Below are positions 8,910-16,255 of a stretch of 41,773 nt of DNA, one piece after another. The stretch covers positions 1 to 41,773 of the forward strand of contig NZ_MRCE01000053.1 of the NCBI RefSeq assembly GCF_001904725.1, written 5' to 3'. The notes below the pieces were generated by a model, which worked only from the letters and a program-made list of their open reading frames with translations, did no database searches and was not told the origin of the DNA. A program made the position numbers and the translations under genes. Source of the stretch: Phormidium ambiguum IAM M-71 (GTDB taxonomy: Bacteria > Cyanobacteriota > Cyanobacteriia > Cyanobacteriales > Aerosakkonemataceae). Numbering within the stretch: the first letter of the stretch is position 1; every line of letters starts with the position of its first letter.

Positions 8910-10010
8910 ATGACACAATCAGGAAAATATCGGATTACGCTTTTACCCGGTGACGGAATCGGCCCGGAAATAATGGCTGTTACAGTAGACGTATTAAAAG
9001 CAGTAGGTCAGCAATTAGATATCAGCTTTGAATTTCAAAAAGCAAAAATTGGTGGTGCTGCTATTGATGATACAGGCGATCCTTTGCCACCCGCTACATT
9101 AGAAATTTGTCGGAATAGTGATGCTGTTTTACTTGCCGCTATTGGCGGTTGGAAGTGGGATAATTTACCTGCCCAGCAACGTCCCGAACGGGGACTTTTA
9201 GGATTAAGGGCGGGATTAGGTTTATTTGCTAATTTGCGTCCCGCCAAAATTTTACCGCAATTAGTTGATGCTTCCACCTTAAAAAAAGAAGTAGTCAATG
9301 GCGTGGATATTATGGTGGTAAGAGAACTAACTGGGGGAATTTATTTCGGTCAACCGAGAGGAATTTTTGCCACTGAAACAGGTGAAAAACGCGGTGTAAA
9401 TACGATGGTTTACACTGAAAGCGAGATCGATCGCATCGGTAAAGTTGCCTTTGAAACTGCTCAGAAACGTGGTGGTAAACTTTGCTCAGTAGACAAATCA
9501 AATGTGTTAGAAGTATCCCAATTATGGCGCGATCGGATTACCAAATTAGCCCCAGAATATCCTGACGTAGAATTATCTCATCTTTACGTCGATAACGCCG
9601 CGATGCAGTTAGTTCGCGCACCGAAACAATTCGACACAATTGTGACCGGAAATTTATTTGGCGATATTCTTTCTGATGCAGCAGCAATGTTAACAGGTAG
9701 TATTGGTATGTTACCTTCTGCCAGTTTAGGTGCTAGTGGCCCCGGAGTCTTTGAACCAGTTCACGGATCTGCCCCTGACATTGCTGGTCAAGATAAAGCA
9801 AATCCAATAGCACAGGTACTTAGCGCCGCGATGATGTTGCGCTATGGACTCAATCAACCCATCGCTGCCGATCGCCTTGAACAGGCAGTGTTGCAAGTCC
9901 TAGACAAAGGTTATCGCACTGGCGATATTATGTCAGAAGGAATGACCCTTCTAGGCTGTCGCGCAATGGGAGATGCCCTACTGACAGAACTAGAAAACTT
10001 ACAATCTTAA
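8910..10010 (+). CDS. leuB: 3-isopropylmalate dehydrogenase
   Basis: LeuB oxidises and decarboxylates 3-isopropylmalate with NAD+ to 2-ketoisocaproate, the third step specific to leucine biosynthesis, in the cytoplasm. The 366-residue length is typical. Visible motifs: [11 protein letters not shown] at the N-terminus, [13 protein letters not shown] with the substrate-binding arginines, [10 protein letters not shown], the catalytic VDKSNVL (Lys) and HLYVDNAAM (Asp), [10 protein letters not shown] with the metal-binding Asp, and [13 protein letters not shown] for NAD binding. The LRAGLGL loop and NAD-type C-terminal segment separate it from isocitrate dehydrogenase. No other leucine genes are adjacent. 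A 7-bp stem hairpin follows the stop. Confidence 0.97.
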   Translation: MTQSGKYRITLLPGDGIGPEIMAVTVDVLKAVGQQLDISFEFQKAKIGGAAIDDTGDPLPPATLEICRNSDAVLLAAIGGWKWDNLPAQQRPERGLLGLRAGLGLFANLRPAKILPQLVDASTLKKEVVNGVDIMVVRELTGGIYFGQPRGIFATETGEKRGVNTMVYTESEIDRIGKVAFETAQKRGGKLCSVDKSNVLEVSQLWRDRITKLAPEYPDVELSHLYVDNAAMQLVRAPKQFDTIVTGNLFGDILSDAAAMLTGSIGMLPSASLGASGPGVFEPVHGSAPDIAGQDKANPIAQVLSAAMMLRYGLNQPIAADRLEQAVLQVLDKGYRTGDIMSEGMTLLGCRAMGDALLTELENLQS

Positions 10011-10027
10011 TTTTTCTTGTGTTAATT

Positions 10028-10050
10028 GGCAGCTATTATTATCAGCTGCC
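10028..10050 (+). terminator. Possible hairpin terminator after leuB
   Basis: A perfect 7-bp stem GGCAGCT / AGCTGCC (10028-10034 and 10044-10050) with a 9-base AT-only loop begins 17 bases after the leuB stop. There is no T-run behind it, so it may slow or stabilise the transcript rather than terminate it fully. Confidence 0.45.
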
Positions 10051-10088
10051 GCAGCACCTAACAAGTCTAATAGAAATAGGATAAAACT

Positions 10089-10352
10089 GTGTTACAAGCT
10101 GTGCAACAACAAGTAGAAGTTAACATCAACCAAACAAATGTTTCAGATTTACCTGACCCAGGTATATTAAAAGCTGCTCGTAATATTTATCATGTTTATT
10201 ACGAAGTCCATCCTAATGTTTCCCACCATCCTTTGGGCGTGGTAATTAATCGCAATAATCATCGCGGTAAACTGATTTTTTCTCATAAGCCAGTTCTTTT
10301 ACCCGCAGAATGTTTCGTGCCGTTTAATCAGATTGAATCAGAATTATATTAA
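10089..10352 (+). CDS. Hypothetical protein, 87 residues
   Basis: I cannot assign a function. It is a small, soluble, His-containing protein (HVYYEVHPNVSHHPLG, then VVINRNNHRG and LLPAECFVPFNQIE). It has no signal peptide or membrane segment. The likely start is GTG at 10089, followed by LQAVQQQVEVN; an upstream AAATAGGATAAAA gives a weak Shine-Dalgarno-like AGGA. It stands alone between leuB and the prepilin peptidase gene. The mixed hydrophobic/polar pattern and proline spacing look like a folded domain, so I regard it as a real gene, probably restricted to cyanobacteria. Confidence 0.65.
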   Translation: MLQAVQQQVEVNINQTNVSDLPDPGILKAARNIYHVYYEVHPNVSHHPLGVVINRNNHRGKLIFSHKPVLLPAECFVPFNQIESELY

Positions 10353-10554
10353 GCTAATGTTTTTACTGGTTCAGAGGAACTATAATTTATAGTTTTCACT
10401 GGGAATACATGAATTCCTTAATTGCCTGAAATCTAATTTAGGCAAAAATTTATTTATCAAAATACTCTGTAATTTTAGAGCAATGAAATTATCGAAAAGC
10501 AGCTAGTAAGTTACATTTGAGTCCAAATTCTCAACTTACAATAGGAATAAAAAA

Positions 10555-11376
10555 GTGGATACTTTCATCGAATTAACTTTCAATATATTTATATTTTTCT
10601 TAGGTTCATGTTTTGGTAGTTTTCTCAATGTAGTTATTTATCGATTACCAGCAGAATTATCATTACTTTATCCCCCTTCTCGGTGCCCGAAATGCTTAAA
10701 CCAATTAAAGCCTTATGACAACGTTCCGGTATTTGGTTGGTTATGGTTAAAAGGGCGCTGTCGCTATTGTCGCACCAAAATCTCTCCCCGCTACCCTATA
10801 GTAGAAGCTGTTACGGGAATTTTATTTTTGTTAGTGTTTTGGCAGTTTGGTTTTTCCTTACAAACTCTTGGTTTTTGGGCATTTATTTGCTGGCTATTAG
10901 CCTTAGCTTTAATTGATTTAGATACAATGACTTTACCTAATTCTCTAACTCAATCAGGTTTAGTAATTGGGTTAGTGTTTCAATTTGCGATCGGGTTCTT
11001 ACCCAATTACAATTTAGCTCAAGGAATTAATCAATTATTTGCGGGGATAATAGGCGCAGTTTTAGGAATTTTTTTATTTGATTTGATTATTATTATAGGC
11101 TCTTTAATATTTGGGCAAGCAGCTATGGGCGGCGGAGATGCAAAATTAGCCGCCATGATGGGAGCATGGTTAGGATGGAAATATTTATTATTAGCTGGGT
11201 TTTTAGCTTGTTTAATGGGATCATTTGTTGGTGGAGGCGCGATCGCCCTTGGCTTATTAACCCGAAGACAGGCTATGCCCTTTGGCCCTTTTTTGGCACT
11301 AGGAGCAGCAATCACCGTTTTCTTAGGCGAAATGATTTTGTCAACCTATTTAAAACTATTTTTCCCTTTAAGCTAA
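10555..11376 (+). CDS. pilD: Type IV prepilin peptidase / N-methyltransferase
   Basis: PilD is the bifunctional inner-membrane aspartic peptidase that cleaves the leader of type IV prepilins and N-methylates the new N-terminus; it is needed for pili, motility and DNA uptake. The 273-residue protein has GSFLNVVIYRLP near the N-terminus, a cytoplasmic zinc loop with two CxxC pairs (Cys44/47 and Cys69/72), and multiple membrane segments. Catalytic aspartates are at Asp121 or Asp123 (LIDLDTMTLPN) and Asp195 (GGGDAKLAAM). GTG start at 10555 with AGGA upstream. The stop overlaps by 4 bases, tail-to-tail, with a 41-codon minus-strand gene. No pilin gene is nearby. Confidence 0.95.
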   Translation: MDTFIELTFNIFIFFLGSCFGSFLNVVIYRLPAELSLLYPPSRCPKCLNQLKPYDNVPVFGWLWLKGRCRYCRTKISPRYPIVEAVTGILFLLVFWQFGFSLQTLGFWAFICWLLALALIDLDTMTLPNSLTQSGLVIGLVFQFAIGFLPNYNLAQGINQLFAGIIGAVLGIFLFDLIIIIGSLIFGQAAMGGGDAKLAAMMGAWLGWKYLLLAGFLACLMGSFVGGGAIALGLLTRRQAMPFGPFLALGAAITVFLGEMILSTYLKLFFPLS

Positions 11377-11498
11377 GAACTAGCTTGTGGCTGTTGATTT
11401 GGAACATTATTTTGCAAAACGACTATCCATTTACCCGTTTCAGGATCGCGGTAAGTGATAAACGGATTTGGCTTTAAGTACTTGTTGTAAATCTTCAT
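11373..11498 (-). CDS. Very small protein, 41 residues
   Basis: Reading the minus strand from ATG at 11498 to TAG at 11373 gives a 41-residue peptide starting MKIYNKYLKPNPFITYRD and continuing PETGKWIVVLQNN to a polar PQQPQ-like end. It reads like a compact beta-rich protein (YRDPETGKW-IVV), not like random translation. A Shine-Dalgarno-like GGGAG lies about 11 bases upstream. Its stop codon overlaps that of pilD in convergent orientation. No function can be given. The call rests on composition and the ribosome-binding site only, and would be supported by conservation in related genomes. Confidence 0.5.
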   Translation of the reverse strand: MKIYNKYLKPNPFITYRDPETGKWIVVLQNNVPNQQPQASS

Positions 11499-11849
11499 TT
11501 GGTTATAGTCTCCCGATGGTAACTATCAAATATATTCTATTGTCTAAATTACATATACTTATGTGATTGGTAAGGGAAAAAAGACGTGATCCCCTAAAAA
11601 AGTTAACGTAATTCATATCACATAAGAACTGTGATTTACACCTAGAGCTAGCTAAAAGTTAGCTTTTACTAAATAAAGCTATAAATAAAACTGATTAATC
11701 AACCTCCCAATCCAACCTGACGACCTCCAGAGATGCCAAACTTTTAAGATAACATCACTGCTGGCAAAAAATTTGAAAAATGTTAACTTATGTCCTACAA
11801 GAAGAGTTAAAGTGGTGATACTCCGGCTTAGTTAAGAAAAACTGTTTTC
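11499..11849. promoter_or_regulatory. Intergenic region upstream of accD with two palindromes
   Basis: 351 bp without a convincing gene, between the divergent 41-codon gene and accD, so it should hold promoters for both. It contains ATCACATAAGAACTGTGAT (11617-11635), a perfect 6-bp inverted repeat with a 7-base spacer, and AGCTAAAAGTTAGCT near 11650, another inverted repeat. These could be binding sites for a dimeric regulator. No known consensus (NtcA GTA-N8-TAC, or CRP TGTGA-N6-TCACA in that order) is matched. Confidence 0.35.
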
Positions 11850-12779
11850 ATGTCTTTATTTGATTGGTTTGCGAATCGGAAAAAATCCGCTAGTCCGATT
11901 AGTCGAGAACGACAAGAACGAGAAATTGCTGACGGACTTTGGACAAAGTGTGAATCTTGTGGTGTGGTGGCATATACCAAAGACCTGAGAGCTAATCAGA
12001 TGGTTTGCCGGGAATGCGAGCATCACATCAGGATTTACAGTAATGAGCGCATCCGTCAGTTAATCGATTCTAATACCTGGATGCCGATGGATGAGGCAGT
12101 GCGTCCCACAGATCCGCTGCAATTTCGAGATCGCAAATCCTACCGCGATCGCCTGCGAGACACCCAAGAAAAAACCAAATTAGTCGATGCCGTCAACACT
12201 GGAATCGGACAACTCGAAGGCGAAAGAGTTGCTCTCGGAGTCATGGACTTCCGGTTTATGGGTGGCAGTATGGGTTCAGTAGTAGGCGAAAAACTGACTC
12301 GTTTGATTGAAAGAGCCACGCTGGAACGCTTACCCGTAGTAATAATTTGTGCTTCCGGTGGAGCCAGAATGCAAGAAGGGATGTTGAGCTTAATGCAAAT
12401 GGCGAAAATTTCAGGAGCTTTAGAACGTCACAGAGAAGCTCAACTGCTCTACATTCCCGTGTTAACTCATCCCACAACCGGAGGTGTAACCGCCAGTTTT
12501 GCTATGTTGGGGGATATTATTTTGGCAGAACCAAAAGCTACGATCGGCTTTGCAGGTAAACGAGTGATCGAGCAAACTCTCAGAGAAAAATTGCCCGAAG
12601 GTTTCCAAACCTCCGAATATTTGTTACAGCACGGTTTCGTAGATGCGATCGTCCCCAGAACCCAACTGAAATCTACACTAGCTCAACTCATTCGACTTCA
12701 CCGCCCCCAACCAACCAACCATCACGTTTCCTTATCAGAAGTGATTAACGTCTATACCCCAGTTCCTAGCCCAGAGTAA
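11850..12779 (+). CDS. accD: Acetyl-CoA carboxylase carboxyltransferase subunit beta
   Basis: AccD pairs with AccA to form the carboxyltransferase that moves CO2 from biotinylated AccB to acetyl-CoA, giving malonyl-CoA, the first committed step of fatty-acid synthesis. The 309-residue protein has the N-terminal four-Cys zinc ribbon (CESC...CREC, about residues 35-57) and the crotonase-like carboxyltransferase core, with [35 protein letters not shown] forming an oxyanion hole, [16 protein letters not shown] and the [12 protein letters not shown] segment. Length and zinc ribbon are typical for cyanobacteria and chloroplasts. ATG start; the preceding bases contain no strong Shine-Dalgarno. accA is not adjacent. 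Confidence 0.97.
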   Translation: MSLFDWFANRKKSASPISRERQEREIADGLWTKCESCGVVAYTKDLRANQMVCRECEHHIRIYSNERIRQLIDSNTWMPMDEAVRPTDPLQFRDRKSYRDRLRDTQEKTKLVDAVNTGIGQLEGERVALGVMDFRFMGGSMGSVVGEKLTRLIERATLERLPVVIICASGGARMQEGMLSLMQMAKISGALERHREAQLLYIPVLTHPTTGGVTASFAMLGDIILAEPKATIGFAGKRVIEQTLREKLPEGFQTSEYLLQHGFVDAIVPRTQLKSTLAQLIRLHRPQPTNHHVSLSEVINVYTPVPSPE

Positions 12780-12902
12780 ATCTGAGACAATAAGGCGACA
12801 GGCGGGGAGGCGGGCAGGGAGAAGTGGGTTTGAAGGTTTTCCCAACTTCCCAGATTTTCAGATTAGATATTTATTAAGTATTGAAAAACATTAAAGGCTA
12901 TT

Positions 12903-13030
12903 AGAAGGCAGAAGGAAAGAAAGGCAGAAGGCAGAAGGCAGAAGGCAGAAGGCAGAAGGCAGAAAAATTCCCCTTTCCCTTTTCCCCTTTTTCCCCTTTC
13001 CCCATCTCCCCCTTTCCCCACTCCCCTACC
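12903..13030. repeat. Composite repeat: GGCAGAA heptamers joined to a pyrimidine tract
   Basis: Tandem AGAAGGC units (12903-12964, interrupted by GGAAAGAAA) lead through AAAAATTCCCC into a tract of CCCTTT/CCCC/ATCT runs (to about 13030). The same joining order occurs at 39.9 kb, and inverted at 41.7 kb. It occupies much of the 341-bp gap between accD and the gene at 13121; apart from it I see only a short sequence upstream of that gene. Confidence 0.85.
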
Positions 13031-13120
13031 CTGACGCTGAACTTTTTAATTCTGCCTTAGAAAAGGTGCCGCTCAGTGGCATCATTATGAGAGAGACTCA
13101 ATCTTTTGTAAAAAACCAGT

Positions 13121-13351
13121 ATGGGTTTTGCTAATCTTTCGATTGCCGAAGTCGCAGCTGACTACGACACTTCTGTTACAGAAGTGTTCCAAATTTGCGA
13201 TCGATTAGGCATTCCTTACAAAAACCCCCAGACTCGTTTGGCGCTGGAGGATGCGAAGGCAATCATTTCCGAAATTATGGCTCATAGACCAGACTCAGGC
13301 ACTAACCACCAGGAAGATTTATTCTCGGAAAACCAGAATTCAGCTTCTTAG
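13121..13351 (+). CDS. Small conserved-looking protein with a helix-turn-helix-like N-terminus
   Basis: A 76-residue soluble protein. Residues 5-55 (LSIAEVAADYDTSVTEVFQICDRL, then GIPYKNPQTRLALEDAKAIISEIM) resemble the small helical domains that bind nucleic acid, such as excisionase/MerR-like winged helices or the N-terminal domain of IF-2: an AEVA helix, a short turn, a second helix, a GIPY hinge and a LALEDAKAI helix. The tail is polar and disordered. I suggest a nucleic-acid-binding role by inference only. It lies 179 bp before psbV on the same strand, after a repeat block. The ATG start has no strong Shine-Dalgarno. Confidence 0.7.
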   Translation: MGFANLSIAEVAADYDTSVTEVFQICDRLGIPYKNPQTRLALEDAKAIISEIMAHRPDSGTNHQEDLFSENQNSAS

Positions 13352-13528
13352 AGCCATTAATGCCGATCCTTAATCCGATCTTCTGAGTCAAAGTCACCCA
13401 GCCAGACCTAATGGTATGCTGAGCTTCTGTGTTCAACTGTTGAGGCAATACAGTTTAGCCAGAATTGACTGAGATTGAGTCCCTAAATCAAACTAGAATC
13501 ACGCTCGCCTTATTGTTTTGGGAGAACA

Positions 13529-14020
13529 ATGCTAAAAAAATACTTTTGGCTTGCTGTGGCTACCTTAATCTTCACCTTTCAAATGGTGGTCGGTAGTGCT
13601 TTCGCCATAGAACTCGATGTAGAAACCCGCACAGTGGCTAAGAATGCACAGGGCGATACGATAGTATTGACCTCGAAACAGGTGCAGACAGGCAAACGTT
13701 TATTTAATGCGGTTTGCTCTCAATGTCACAATGGTGGAATTACCAAAACAGACCCTAACGTAGGTCTAGAACCAGAAGCCCTGGCTTTGGCAACTCCACC
13801 TCGTAACAATATCGAAAGTTTGGTAGATTTCATGAAAAATCCTACCAGCTATGATGGGGAAGTGATGATTTCAGAAATCCACCCCAGCAAGAAGAGTAGT
13901 GACATTTTCTCAGAAATGCGAGACCTGACAGATGAAGATCTCAAGGCGATCGCTGGTCACATTCTGATTCAACCAAAAATTGTCGGTGTTAAATGGGGCG
14001 GCGGCAAAATCTACTACTAA
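13529..14020 (+). CDS. psbV: Cytochrome c-550 of photosystem II
   Basis: PsbV is an extrinsic luminal subunit of photosystem II that stabilises the Mn4CaO5 oxygen-evolving cluster and its chloride and calcium binding. The 163-residue precursor has a signal peptide that ends AFA-IELD after residue 26, giving a 137-residue mature protein. The c-type haem site is CSQCH (Cys63, Cys66, His67), and the second axial ligand is His118, position 92 of the mature protein, as known for the family. The C-terminus (GVKWGGGKIYY) is also typical. ATG start with GGGAG 6 bases upstream. It is first in a plus-strand series with petE and petJ and is followed by its own hairpin terminator. Confidence 0.98.
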   Translation: MLKKYFWLAVATLIFTFQMVVGSAFAIELDVETRTVAKNAQGDTIVLTSKQVQTGKRLFNAVCSQCHNGGITKTDPNVGLEPEALALATPPRNNIESLVDFMKNPTSYDGEVMISEIHPSKKSSDIFSEMRDLTDEDLKAIAGHILIQPKIVGVKWGGGKIYY

Positions 14021-14056
14021 AACCGCTTTCCGTTAAGGTAAAACTCCAAAATTAAA

Positions 14057-14106
14057 AGTCAAAAGAAAGAGAAAATATCATTCAAGAGCTTTTTCTTTTG
14101 ACTTTC
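14057..14106 (+). terminator. psbV terminator hairpin
   Basis: The arms AGTCAAAAGAAAGAG (14057-14071) and CTTTTTCTTTTGACT (14089-14103) pair with one mismatch, and TTTCCCC follows. The hairpin starts 37 bases after the psbV stop, which suggests that psbV is transcribed separately from petE. Confidence 0.65.
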
Positions 14107-14304
14107 CCCTTGACGGAAAATTACCAGGTTAAATCACCTCATTAATCGGCATTTGGTAAAGATTTTTTCGGTCTGGATCGCTAGATTCCAGGCTCATCTG
14201 TTTAAGTCGCTGGCAAAATTTACGATTATTCCAGCAGAATTGTCCACTTGCTTGGTATTTTAATTTAAGGTAACCAAGTTCAATGGTAATCTCAGGAGAA
14301 GATT

Positions 14305-14721
14305 ATGAAATTTATGACTGCAATTGGGCGGCGCTTGAGTTTAGCATTCTTGACTATGGTATTAGTCGCCAGTAGCTTCTTTTTGATGGCTTCCCCCGCA
14401 GCTGCGGAAACCTACACAATCAAAATGGGTGCTGATAACGGAATGCTAGCCTTTGACCCGGCTAAAGTAACAATCAAACCCGGAGACACTGTAGAGTGGG
14501 TAAACAACAAAGTTCCTCCCCACAACGTAGTTTTTGATGCAGCTGCTAACCCTGCTAAGAGCGCAGATTTAGCAAAATCCCTTTCTCATAAGCAATTGGT
14601 AATGAAACCAGGTGAGAAGGTTTCGGCAACATTTCCTGCTGATGCTGCGCCTGGTGAGTACACCTACTACTGTGAACCCCATCGCGGTGCGGGTATGATG
14701 GGCAAAATTATTGTCCAATAA
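14305..14721 (+). CDS. petE: Plastocyanin
   Basis: Plastocyanin is the soluble blue-copper protein that carries electrons from cytochrome f to photosystem I, or to terminal oxidases, in the thylakoid lumen. The 138-residue precursor has a signal peptide that ends AAA-ETYT, leaving 104 residues. The four copper ligands are His73, Cys123, His126 and Met131, which are mature positions 39, 89, 92 and 97, exactly as in the family. GGAG lies 8 bases upstream of the ATG. It sits next to petJ, which encodes its functional substitute. In other cyanobacteria the two are regulated oppositely by copper; no operator can be identified here with confidence. Confidence 0.98.
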   Translation: MKFMTAIGRRLSLAFLTMVLVASSFFLMASPAAAETYTIKMGADNGMLAFDPAKVTIKPGDTVEWVNNKVPPHNVVFDAAANPAKSADLAKSLSHKQLVMKPGEKVSATFPADAAPGEYTYYCEPHRGAGMMGKIIVQ

Positions 14722-14841
14722 TACCAACTTCAATCTTTAAGTTCCTTGGTTCATCACAGTAAAGCATTTGCCAGGATCATAAAATATTCTTGGTCAATAA
14801 TTTTATAGCTTGCTGAATAGATTGAGCCAAGGAGAAGTACT

Positions 14842-15174
14842 TTGAAAAAATTAGTTCCAGTCCTATTGCTATCTATAGCAATATTGACTTTTGCCTTAAG
14901 TTCTCCTGCATTAGCAGGAGATATAACTAAAGGTTCAAAAATCTTTAGTGCTAATTGTTCTGCCTGTCATCTGGGTGGAAACAATGTAATTATGGCTAGT
15001 AAAACCTTGAAGAAAGAAGCTTTAGAGAAATATGGTATGAATTCTCTATCAGCTATTATTAATCAGGTGAAAAAAGGCAAAAATGCTATGCCAGCTTTTG
15101 GTGGTCGTCTTTCTGATGACCAAATTGAAGACGTAGCTACATATATCCTAAAGCAAGCCCAAAAGGGTTGGTAG
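14842..15174 (+). CDS. petJ: Cytochrome c6 (cytochrome c-553)
   Basis: Cytochrome c6 replaces plastocyanin as luminal electron carrier between cytochrome b6f and photosystem I, or oxidase, under copper limitation. The 110-residue precursor has a signal peptide cleaved after residue 25 (PALA-GDIT). The haem site is CSACH (Cys39, Cys42, His43), and the axial Met83 in KNAMPAFGG is mature position 58, as expected. The start codon is TTG at 14842, with AAGGAGAAG upstream; the lysine-rich hydrophobic leader begins immediately after it. It is 120 bp downstream of petE on the same strand and ends at a strong terminator. An own promoter in the 120-bp gap is likely if the two genes respond oppositely to copper. 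Confidence 0.97.
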   Translation: MKKLVPVLLLSIAILTFALSSPALAGDITKGSKIFSANCSACHLGGNNVIMASKTLKKEALEKYGMNSLSAIINQVKKGKNAMPAFGGRLSDDQIEDVATYILKQAQKGW

Positions 15175-15242
15175 TGTCCTGGTTGATTCCCTTAATTTGA
15201 GTAGCAAATTTAAATAGATTTTACTTGAGGCAAAAAGTTTTA

Positions 15243-15280
15243 CCCTTAGTTTGGTTTTTCCTACTAAGGGCTATTTTTTT
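15243..15280 (+). terminator. Rho-independent terminator after petJ
   Basis: The stem CCCTTAGT / ACTAAGGG (15243-15250 and 15263-15270) is followed by CTA and seven T residues, the classical form of an intrinsic terminator. It lies 69 bases after the petJ stop. Confidence 0.85.
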
Positions 15281-15321
15281 GTTTCCAAGTTTATGCTAAA
15301 TCAGGGTTAAAAACTTCTGAT

Positions 15322-15440
15322 AAGACTCGGCGGTTGAAACCGCATCTACACAAACTAAGTCCGCCTTCGCGGACTAAAAAATAACGGGGGTATTAAAGCC
15401 GGATTTTGTACGAGCACTAACCTGAAGTTAGAAGACAGGA
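15322..15440. repeat. Dispersed repeat made of successive small hairpins
   Basis: Three palindromes in a row: GCGGTTGAAACCGC (15330-15343), AGTCCGC-CTTC-GCGGACT (15358-15375) and CTAAC-CTGAA-GTTAG (about 15417-15431). The GAAACCGC...ACTAAGTCCGC...GCGGACT combination is a kind of repeat I know from many filamentous cyanobacteria, probably a MITE or REP-like element. It fills most of the 313-bp gap between petJ and the rhomboid gene; the remainder holds the petJ terminator. Confidence 0.6.
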
Positions 15441-15487
15441 CATTAATAGGTGAGATATCCTGCTAATTGTTTGTTAAGGAAAGTTAA

Positions 15488-16201
15488 ATGGTACCTCTTC
15501 GTGATGAAAATCCAACCATAATCACACCTTATGTGACTTATGGATTGATTATTGCTAATATTTTGGCTTTTGTATACGAATTAACTTTGCCACCGCAACA
15601 ATTGCTCAGCTTTTTTCATTTAGCTGCGATCGTACCAAGGGAATTGAGTGCTAGTTTTGCGGGTGTGGCGATCGATCAACCTGTACCAGAATGGACAACA
15701 TTAATTACTTCTCAATTTCTTCATGCTGGTTTTGCTCATTTAATTGGTAATATGTTGTTTCTCTGGATTTTTGGCAACAATGTTGAAGAAGCTTTAGGTC
15801 ATGTCAAATTTTTGATTTTCTATTTATCTTGTGGAGTATTAGCTGGGCTAGCACAATGGTATTTTTCGATGCAATCTGGGATTCCTTCTTTGGGTGCATC
15901 AGGTGCGATCGCCGGAGTATTAGGAGCTTACATTATTAAATATCCAAATGCTAAAATTCTGACCTTTTTTGGATATTTCTTATTTTATGTTCCGGCGTTC
16001 TTTTTCCTCGGTCTTTGGTTTGTTCAACAAGCATTTTATGGATTTGCTAGTTTACAAGCCCCCACTAATGTAGGTATGGAAAGTGGAGGAATTGCTTATT
16101 GGGCGCACGCTGGCGGCTTTATTTTTGGTGCAATTTTAGGCCCGATTTTGGGGTTATTTGCGAATCAATCTGGCAATCAATCACAAATTGAACAATTTTA
16201 A
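15488..16201 (+). CDS. Rhomboid-family intramembrane serine protease
   Basis: A 237-residue polytopic membrane protein of the rhomboid family, which cuts transmembrane segments of substrate proteins inside the lipid bilayer. The catalytic dyad is present: Ser138 in GASGAIAGVLGAY and His207 in YWAHAGGFIFG. The family's HAGFAHLIGNMLFLWIFG (His79, His84 and Asn88 around the oxyanion pocket) and the GNNVEEALGHVKF loop are also seen. Six or seven membrane helices are likely. ATG start with AAGGAAAG upstream. The substrate is unknown. It converges on the polysaccharide operon and shares a hairpin terminator with it. Confidence 0.94.
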   Translation: MVPLRDENPTIITPYVTYGLIIANILAFVYELTLPPQQLLSFFHLAAIVPRELSASFAGVAIDQPVPEWTTLITSQFLHAGFAHLIGNMLFLWIFGNNVEEALGHVKFLIFYLSCGVLAGLAQWYFSMQSGIPSLGASGAIAGVLGAYIIKYPNAKILTFFGYFLFYVPAFFFLGLWFVQQAFYGFASLQAPTNVGMESGGIAYWAHAGGFIFGAILGPILGLFANQSGNQSQIEQF

Positions 16202-16214
16202 AGCTCGTAAAAAA

Positions 16215-16243
16215 GAGAAAGAAAAGAGATCGTTTTCTTTCTC
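16215..16243. terminator. Bidirectional hairpin terminator
   Basis: An 11-bp perfect stem GAGAAAGAAAA / TTTTCTTTCTC (16215-16225 and 16233-16243) with a 7-base loop lies between the convergent rhomboid and Wzc-like genes. CTTTCTTCTC follows on the plus strand, and an AAAAAAG tract (TTTTTT on the minus strand) precedes it, so it can stop transcription from both sides. Confidence 0.7.
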
Positions 16244-16255
16244 CTTTCTTCTCAA

